DNA of 11,073 nt from Alphaproteobacteria bacterium (GTDB taxonomy: Bacteria > Pseudomonadota > Alphaproteobacteria > Reyranellales > Reyranellaceae). Of the stretch, positions 6,783-11,073 are shown piece by piece; position 1 is the first letter of the stretch, and each line of letters opens with the position of its first letter. The position numbers and the translations under genes are program-made. The stretch lies in NCBI GenBank assembly GCA_005884705.1, contig VBAF01000052.1:1-11073 (forward strand), read 5' to 3'. The notes beneath the pieces are model-generated. The model worked only from the letters and a program-made list of their open reading frames with translations. It was not told where the DNA came from and did not search any database.

Positions 6783-7931
6783 ATGAAAATCGCGATTCTC
6801 AAAGAACGACGGCCGCACGAGACCCGCGTGGCCGCGACCCCCGAGACCGTCAAGAAGCTGAAGGCGCTGGGTGCGGAGATCACGATCGAGGCCGGTGCGG
6901 GCAGCGCCGCTTCCTATACCGACCAGGCCTATCTCGACGCCGGCGCAAATATCGTGCCGGATGCCGCCGCCGCGGCGTCGGCGGGCGACATCATCTTCAA
7001 GATCCAGCGGCCGATGTCGGCCGATGAAGGCGTCGACGAGCTGGGCCTGCTGCGCCAGGGCCAGACGCTGATGGCGCCGCTCGGCGCGCTGACCAACAGC
7101 GCGCTGGTGCACGCTTTGGCGGGCAAGGGCGTGACGGCCATCGCCCTCGAGCTGATCCCGCGTATCACCCGCGCGCAGTCGATGGATATCCTGTCCTCGC
7201 AGGCCAACCTCGCGGGCTACAAGGCGGTGCTGCTGGCGGCCGACAATTTCGGCCGCATCTTCCCGCAGATGATGACGCCGGGCGGCACGCTGATGCCGGC
7301 GCGCGCCTTCATCATGGGCGTGGGCGTGGCCGGCTTGCAGGCGATCGCGACGGCGCGGCGACTCGGCGCCATCGTCACCGCGACCGACGTGAGGCCCGCG
7401 ACCAAGGAGCAGGTGCAGTCGCTCGGCGCCAAGTTCGTCGCCGTCGAGGACGAGGAGTTCAAGGCCGCCGAGACCACGGGCGGCTACGCCAAGCAGATGA
7501 GCGCGGAGTACCAGGCCAAGCAGGCGGCCCTGGTCGCCGAGCACATCAAGCTGCAGGACATCGTGATCACGACGGCGCTCATCCCCGGCCGCAAGGCGCC
7601 GGTGCTGGTCAACGAGGACATGGTGCGGACCATGAAGCTCGGCTCGGTGATCGTCGACATGGCAGTCGAGCAGGGCGGCAACTGCCCGCTTTCGGAGTTC
7701 GGCCAGATCGTCGAGCGGCATGGTGTGAAGATCATCGGCCCGGCCAACCTGCCGGCGGCGCTGCCGACCGATTCTTCGGCGCTGTTCTCGCGCAATCTGC
7801 TGAACTTCGTCACGCCGATGGTCGACAAGGATACCAAAGCCTTGAAGATCGATCTCACCGACGAGGTGGTGAAGGGCACGCTGGTCACCCAGAACGGCCA
7901 GGTCGTGCACCCCTCGCTGAGCCAGGGCTAG
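6783..7931 (+). CDS. pntAA: NAD(P) transhydrogenase subunit alpha 1 (dI, NAD-binding)
   Basis: This 382-residue protein is the soluble NAD(H)-binding domain I of proton-translocating transhydrogenase, which passes hydride from NADH to NADP+ using the proton-motive force. From the ATG at 6783, the numbering matches the well-studied Rhodospirillum rubrum dI: Arg127, Gln132, Asp135 and Ser138 of the RQD region, Asp202 and the mobile-loop Tyr235 and Met239 fall at the same positions. The nucleotide motif GVGVAG is at 179-184. The start MKIAILKERRP is family-typical. The frame is open upstream to 6675, but that extension has no family resemblance. No strong Shine-Dalgarno is visible. The alpha2 ATG follows 8 nt after the TAG, so this is the first gene of the operon. 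The separate alpha1 and alpha2 genes follow the alphaproteobacterial arrangement rather than the fused E. coli PntA. Confidence 0.97.
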   Translation: MKIAILKERRPHETRVAATPETVKKLKALGAEITIEAGAGSAASYTDQAYLDAGANIVPDAAAAASAGDIIFKIQRPMSADEGVDELGLLRQGQTLMAPLGALTNSALVHALAGKGVTAIALELIPRITRAQSMDILSSQANLAGYKAVLLAADNFGRIFPQMMTPGGTLMPARAFIMGVGVAGLQAIATARRLGAIVTATDVRPATKEQVQSLGAKFVAVEDEEFKAAETTGGYAKQMSAEYQAKQAALVAEHIKLQDIVITTALIPGRKAPVLVNEDMVRTMKLGSVIVDMAVEQGGNCPLSEFGQIVERHGVKIIGPANLPAALPTDSSALFSRNLLNFVTPMVDKDTKALKIDLTDEVVKGTLVTQNGQVVHPSLSQG

Positions 7932-7934
7932 GAG
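7930..7934 (+). promoter_or_regulatory. ribosome binding site of pntAB
   Basis: AGGAG overlaps the pntAA stop codon and sits 5 nt before the ATG at 7940. It supports that start and coupled translation. Confidence 0.6.
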
Positions 7935-7939
7935 CCGAT

Positions 7940-8350
7940 ATGGACGACAGACTCGCCGGCGAAGCGGCCAAGCTCGCCACTCAGGCGCAGGAGCTCGCGG
8001 CCAACCTGAAGGCGGTGGCGCAGCAGATCACCGACCTTTCCGCCCAGGGCACGCTCGCCATTCCCGACGGCCACATGCCGTTCGTCTCGCTGCTCACCAT
8101 CTTCGCGCTGGCCTGTTTCATCGGTTACTACGTGGTGTGGCGGGTGACGCCGGCGCTGCATTCGCCGTTGATGGCCGTCACCAATGCCATCTCCTCGGTG
8201 ATCATCGTCGGCGCGCTGCTGGCGGCCGGGCTGAAGGGCCTCGGCGCGGCGCAGCTGTTCGGCGCGGTCGCGGTCGCGTTGGCGGCGGTCAATATCTTCG
8301 GCGGCTTCATCGTCACGCACCGCATGCTGTCGATGTTCAAGAAGAAGACT
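7940..8350 (+). CDS. pntAB: NAD(P) transhydrogenase subunit alpha 2 (membrane), lacks its own stop
   Basis: The first 137 codons encode the alpha2 subunit, the first part of the membrane domain dII. After a helical, Ala/Gln-rich N-terminal stretch (8-35) come three transmembrane segments at about 49-69, 77-97 and 103-125, ending with VTHRMLSMFKKKT (125-137). That basic tail is where relatives normally stop, and the length is close to the roughly 140 residues of R. rubrum alpha2. No stop codon follows. The frame runs on into pntB in the wrong frame (pntB is shifted by +1) as far as a TGA at 9761-9763, which would add about 470 unrelated residues. I therefore end the meaningful part at 8350. 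The stop, the intergenic gap and the first pntB codons seem to be deleted here. Whether the mutation is real or a sequence error is open. The 5' end is normal, with AGGAG before the ATG. Confidence 0.85.
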
Positions 8351-8351
8351 C

Positions 8352-9707
8352 ATCATGGCGCTGCGCGGGCTGTCCTCGCCGGTGACCTCGCGGCAGGGCA
8401 ACCTGTTCGGTGTCGTCGGCATGGTGATCGCGATCGGCGTCACCGTCGCCACTCCGGGCGTCGTCTCGCCGTGGCTGATCGTCGGCGGCCTGATTGTCGG
8501 CGGCGCGATCGGCACGCTGGTGGCGCTCCGCATCCACATGACGGCGCTACCCCAGCTGGTCGCCGCCTTCCATTCGCTGGTCGGCCTCGCGGCGGTGTTC
8601 GTGGCGGCAGCCGCCTTCGTCTCGCCCGAGGCCTTCGGCATCGGCTCGCCCGGCCACATCAAGAGCCAGAGCCTGGTCGAGATGGGGCTCGGCACGATTA
8701 TCGGCGCCATCACGTTCACCGGCTCGATCGTGGCCTTCGCCAAGCTGCAGGGCCTGGTCACCGGCGCGCCGCTGATCTTCCGCGGCCAGCATCCGCTCAA
8801 CGCGCTGATCGGGCTAGCCATCCTGCTGCTGCTGGTGTGGTTCGCCATGCGCGGCCATCCGATCACCTTCATGCTGCTGATCGCGCTGTCGCTGGCGGTC
8901 GGCTTCCTGCTGATCCTGCCGATCGGCGGCGCCGACATGCCGGTCGTGGTCTCGATGCTCAACTCCTATTCGGGATGGGCGGCGGCGGGCATCGGCTTCA
9001 CCCTGGGCAACACCGCACTGATCGTCACCGGCGCGCTGGTCGGCAGCTCGGGCGCGATCCTGAGCTACATCATGTGCAAGGGCATGAACCGTTCGATCTT
9101 CAACGTCATCCTGGGCGGCTTCGGCACCGACTCGTCAGGCGCGAGCGCCGCGCACGGCAAGTCCGACAAGCCGGTCAAGGTGGGCTCGGCCGAGGATGCC
9201 GCCTTCCTGATGTCGAACGCCAGCTCGGTGATCATTGTGCCGGGCTACGGCATGGCGGTGGCGCAGGCCCAGCACGCGTTGCGCGAGATGGCCGACAACC
9301 TGAAGAGGAAGGGTGTGCAGGTGCGCTATGCCATCCATCCGGTGGCCGGCCGCATGCCGGGCCACATGAACGTGCTGCTGGCCGAGGCCAACGTGCCGTA
9401 CGACGAGGTGTTCGAGCTCGACGACATCAACCGCGATTTTGCCGCCACCGACGTGGCCTTCGTGATCGGCGCCAACGACGTCACCAACCCCGCCGCCAAG
9501 ACCGATCCGCAGAGCCCGATCTACGGCATGCCGATCCTCGACGTCGAGAAGGCGCAGAGCGTGCTGTTCGTCAAGCGCGGCATGTCGTCGGGCTATGCCG
9601 GCGTCGACAACGAGCTGTTCTTCCGCGACAACACCATGATGCTGTTTGCCGACGCCAAGGTGATGTGCGAGCAGATCGTCAAGGCGCTCGAAGGCAGCGC
9701 GCACTAG
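8352..9707 (+). CDS. pntB: NAD(P) transhydrogenase subunit beta, missing first TM helix
   Basis: This is the beta subunit, carrying the rest of membrane domain dII and the NADP(H)-binding dIII. From the first in-frame ATG (8355) it has 450 residues. Membrane segments fill residues 12 to about 245, including the proton-channel His73 in FHSLVGLAA (E. coli His91) and GGADMPVV (191-198). A short hydrophilic linker (257-277) leads to dIII with PGYGMAVAQAQ (296-306), HPVAGRMPGHMNV (328-340), GANDVTNPAAK (372-382) and VKRGMSSGYAG (406-416). His73 versus His91 shows that 18 N-terminal residues, the first beta helix, are missing. The ATG at 8355 is really the internal Met of the conserved IMALRGLSSP stretch; upstream codons in this frame read RRR and Cys-rich sequence, not a helix. 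AAGAAGAAGA upstream could act as a weak ribosome site. Unless the sequence is wrong, the subunit should assemble poorly. Confidence 0.9.
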   Translation: MMALRGLSSPVTSRQGNLFGVVGMVIAIGVTVATPGVVSPWLIVGGLIVGGAIGTLVALRIHMTALPQLVAAFHSLVGLAAVFVAAAAFVSPEAFGIGSPGHIKSQSLVEMGLGTIIGAITFTGSIVAFAKLQGLVTGAPLIFRGQHPLNALIGLAILLLLVWFAMRGHPITFMLLIALSLAVGFLLILPIGGADMPVVVSMLNSYSGWAAAGIGFTLGNTALIVTGALVGSSGAILSYIMCKGMNRSIFNVILGGFGTDSSGASAAHGKSDKPVKVGSAEDAAFLMSNASSVIIVPGYGMAVAQAQHALREMADNLKRKGVQVRYAIHPVAGRMPGHMNVLLAEANVPYDEVFELDDINRDFAATDVAFVIGANDVTNPAAKTDPQSPIYGMPILDVEKAQSVLFVKRGMSSGYAGVDNELFFRDNTMMLFADAKVMCEQIVKALEGSAH

Positions 9708-9714
9708 CGCGCTG
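9695..9714 (+). terminator. 8-bp perfect hairpin across the pntB stop
   Basis: CAGCGCGC, a 4-nt loop ACTA and GCGCGCTG form a perfect 8-bp stem whose loop and right arm contain the pntB TAG (9705-9707). No T-run follows, so it is not a textbook intrinsic terminator. It could protect the mRNA 3' end, lower read-through into the rhodanese gene, or be chance. Confidence 0.4.
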
Positions 9715-9747
9715 TCCTCGGCGCTCCGTGCCCATCGCGCAGGTTCG

Positions 9748-9753
9748 AGGAGG
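9748..9753 (+). promoter_or_regulatory. strong ribosome binding site of the rhodanese gene
   Basis: A perfect AGGAGG lies 6 nt before the ATG at 9760, the strongest Shine-Dalgarno in the window. It fixes the rhodanese start. Confidence 0.75.
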
Positions 9754-9759
9754 ATCGCC

Positions 9760-10137
9760 ATGAAGACCGTCCAATCGATGCTCGCCGAGGCGCAGGCCGC
9801 TGTGCCCGCGATCAGCCCGCAGGAGGCTCAGGCGCTGGTCGGCAAGGCCGACGTCCTGTTCCTCGACGTCCGCGAGCCGCCCGAGCTTGCGGCCTCGGGC
9901 AAGGTCCAGGGCGCGCTCGCCGTGCCGCGCGGGCTGGTCGAGTTCCGCGCCGACCCGGCCTCGCCGATGCACGACAAGGCGTTCGACCGCGCCAAGACCA
10001 TCGTCTGCTACTGCGCCTCGGGCGGCCGCTCGGCGCTGGTCGGCAAAACGCTGAAGGACATGGGCTACGACAAGGTCCGCAACCTCGGCGGCTTCAAGGG
10101 CTGGGTCGACGCCGGAGGCGCGGTCGAGAAGGCCTGA
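9760..10137 (+). CDS. single-domain rhodanese-like protein
   Basis: This 125-residue protein has one rhodanese homology domain, the fold that carries a persulfide on a cysteine for sulfur transfer. The domain opens with ISPQEAQALV and VLFLDVREPPEL (32-43). The active-site loop is CASGGRS with the catalytic Cys85 and Arg90, matching the CxxGxR pattern of active single-domain enzymes. It ends with the typical LGGFKGWVDAGG (109-120). There is no signal peptide, so it is cytoplasmic. It lies 52 nt after pntB and 6 nt before the HAD gene. The unusually good ribosome site suggests efficient translation. Thiosulfate sulfurtransferase activity is likely, but the physiological sulfur donor and acceptor are unknown. 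A link with the transhydrogenase is only positional. Confidence 0.92.
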   Translation: MKTVQSMLAEAQAAVPAISPQEAQALVGKADVLFLDVREPPELAASGKVQGALAVPRGLVEFRADPASPMHDKAFDRAKTIVCYCASGGRSALVGKTLKDMGYDKVRNLGGFKGWVDAGGAVEKA

Positions 10138-10143
10138 TCGGTC

Positions 10144-10752
10144 TTGCCGCGCCGCGCCGTGCTGTTCGACGTCGGCGGGCCGATCGACCTCGAGTTCGCG
10201 CACGAGATCGCGATGGACGGCGCGATCGCCTCGGCCTGCGGCCTGGAAGGCATCCGGATCGACGAGGCGGTGATCGAGGCGGCCTCGCAGCGGGCCGTCG
10301 AGGCCTTCGCGTCCGACGCCTACGGCCACATGATCGAGACGCTGTGCGGCGACCCGCGCACCGTCGAGCGCGTGCGCCAGCGGGTGCAGGCGATGGTCGG
10401 CAAGCTCGACGTCTTCCAGCTTCGGCCCGAGATCGACGGGCTGCTGCGCAAACTGCGCCAACTCGGGCTGACGCTCGGCGCTGCCGACAGCGAGCGCGAG
10501 CGGCTCGATCGGGCAGGGATCGGCGATCTCTTCGTCTACGGCGATCCGGGTCTGCTGCCCACCGAATGCATCATGGTCGGCGATCGCCTCGACAACGACA
10601 TCGCACCGGCCAAGGCGCTCGGCATGGCCACGATCCGGTTCCGCACAGGCCGTCACCGCCGCCAGACGCCGCGGTCGCCGGCCGAAGCTCCCGACATCGA
10701 AGTCACCGACGTCGCCGAGCTCAAGGCAGCGATCGAAAGCCTGCTCCGCTAA
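10144..10752 (+). CDS. HAD-like hydrolase with internal deletion (motif III missing)
   Basis: This 202-residue protein resembles subfamily I HAD phosphatases. Motif I is FDVGGPI with nucleophile Asp9 but Gly instead of Asp at +2, a variation seen in other HAD proteins. A helical cap region follows (about 18-90), then a motif II-like GAADS (112-116). The acidic motif IV is strong: ECIMVGDRLDNDIAPAKALG (141-160). Between motifs II and IV, relatives carry a KPDPxxF-like block with the motif III Lys plus a helix of about 15 residues. Here FVYGDPGL (130-137) joins directly to LPTECIMVGD. The reading frame is kept, so the loss is a multiple of three. Without that Lys the enzyme is probably weak or inactive. 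The start is a TTG at 10144, 6 nt after the rhodanese stop, with GAGAAGG at 10126-10132. The TAA overlaps the opposing amidohydrolase stop by 4 nt. Confidence 0.8.
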   Translation: MPRRAVLFDVGGPIDLEFAHEIAMDGAIASACGLEGIRIDEAVIEAASQRAVEAFASDAYGHMIETLCGDPRTVERVRQRVQAMVGKLDVFQLRPEIDGLLRKLRQLGLTLGAADSERERLDRAGIGDLFVYGDPGLLPTECIMVGDRLDNDIAPAKALGMATIRFRTGRHRRQTPRSPAEAPDIEVTDVAELKAAIESLLR

Positions 10753-11073
10753 TGGTGATGATGGCTGGCGCCGAAGCGATGGATGTGCAGCGGCGCCTTG
10801 GCGAGGCCGGGGCAGAAGGCACCGACCACCTTCTCGAGCCGCTCGTAGAGCTTCTTCGCGTCGCCCATCGGCGGGGCGCGGCGCGCCTGTGACGCCGCCG
10901 CCTGCGCGGCGAGCTTGGCGAGGTCGACGGTGAGCAGTTTGCGGTTCTCGACCACCATGCGGCCGCCGACCATCACCGAGTGCACGGCGTTGCCGTCCTC
11001 GCCGTGCACGATCTGGTTCACCGGATCGTTGATCGGGATCCAGTTGATGTGGTGCAAATCGAGGAACACGAGG
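10749..11073 (-). CDS. amidohydrolase family protein, C-terminal part (continues beyond window)
   Basis: About 108 C-terminal residues of a metal-dependent amidohydrolase of the chlorohydrolase/deaminase type (TrzA/AtzA/cytosine-deaminase-like) lie here; the rest, including the metal-binding His motifs, is beyond the right edge. The recognisable pieces are LVFLDLHHINWIPINDPVNQ, then GEDGNAVHSVMVGGRMVVEN, the C-terminal strand pair of the composite beta-sandwich domain. The following tail is helical (VDLAKLAAQAAASQARRA) and ends with four His residues before a TAG. A GTG at 11069-11067 lies inside the conserved domain, so it is not the start; the frame is open to the window end. The stop shares the tetranucleotide CTAA with the HAD stop. 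Substrate class cannot be judged from this part. Confidence 0.85.
   Translation of the reverse strand, partial: LVFLDLHHINWIPINDPVNQIVHGEDGNAVHSVMVGGRMVVENRKLLTVDLAKLAAQAAASQARRAPPMGDAKKLYERLEKVVGAFCPGLAKAPLHIHRFGASHHHH

Noticed and set aside
6663..7910. A 415-codon minus-strand frame opposite pntAA
   Set aside because: Shadow of pntAA, with low-complexity His/Arg/Leu composition and no recognisable domain.
7928..8962. A 344-codon minus-strand frame opposite pntAB and pntB
   Set aside because: Ser/Thr/Pro/Met-rich antisense translation of membrane-protein codons, with no start signal or family.
8351..9763. A 470-codon extension of pntAB, giving a 607-residue fusion
   Set aside because: The added part is an out-of-frame reading of pntB with Arg- and Gly-rich shadow composition. 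It exists only because the alpha2 stop is missing.
10752..10763. Four C-terminal histidines in the amidohydrolase suggesting an engineered tag
   Set aside because: Only four His, encoded by mixed codons within natural flanking sequence and overlapping the HAD stop. Nothing else looks like vector DNA.

Overview
The window is high-GC chromosomal DNA with tightly packed genes, strong G/C preference at third codon positions, and many start/stop overlaps. The three-gene arrangement of proton-translocating transhydrogenase (alpha1, alpha2, beta) and the close agreement of the alpha1 protein with Rhodospirillum rubrum dI point to an alphaproteobacterium. I cannot fix the genus. Nothing resembles a phage, transposon, integron, CRISPR array, rRNA or tRNA. 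Most of it is ordinary housekeeping and accessory metabolism.

Layout. 1-94 may hold the tail of an upstream gene. 113-4165 is a tight plus-strand run: an M3 oligoendopeptidase, an ABC1/UbiB-type atypical kinase, and an NAD(P)-dependent SDR epimerase/dehydratase, with gaps of 3 and 0 nt. 4162-4332 (minus) is the N-terminal stub of a thiamine-pyrophosphate enzyme. 4372-5669 (plus) holds two tandem SanA/YdcF-family (DUF218) membrane-anchored proteins. 5644-6639 (minus) is a D-2-hydroxyacid dehydrogenase that converges on them. After a 143-bp divergent intergenic region, 6783-9707 (plus) encodes the transhydrogenase subunits, followed by a rhodanese-domain protein (9760-10137) and a HAD-like protein (10144-10752). 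The right edge (10749-11073, minus) is the C-terminal end of an amidohydrolase that continues outside the window.

How the genes fit together. The clearest pathway unit is the transhydrogenase, which uses the proton-motive force to transfer hydride from NADH to NADP+. The neighbouring hydroxyacid dehydrogenase could use the NADPH, but that is only inference. The ABC1 kinase family is linked to quinone biology, and the SanA-like pair probably acts at the envelope.

The main point for a second look is that three genes appear to lack internal or terminal pieces. pntAB has no stop codon and runs directly into a pntB that lacks its first transmembrane helix. The HAD protein lacks the motif III (Lys) block. 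The TPP enzyme is cut just before its catalytic Glu. These could be real deletions or assembly errors, and raw reads would settle which. I found no convincing new biological system.
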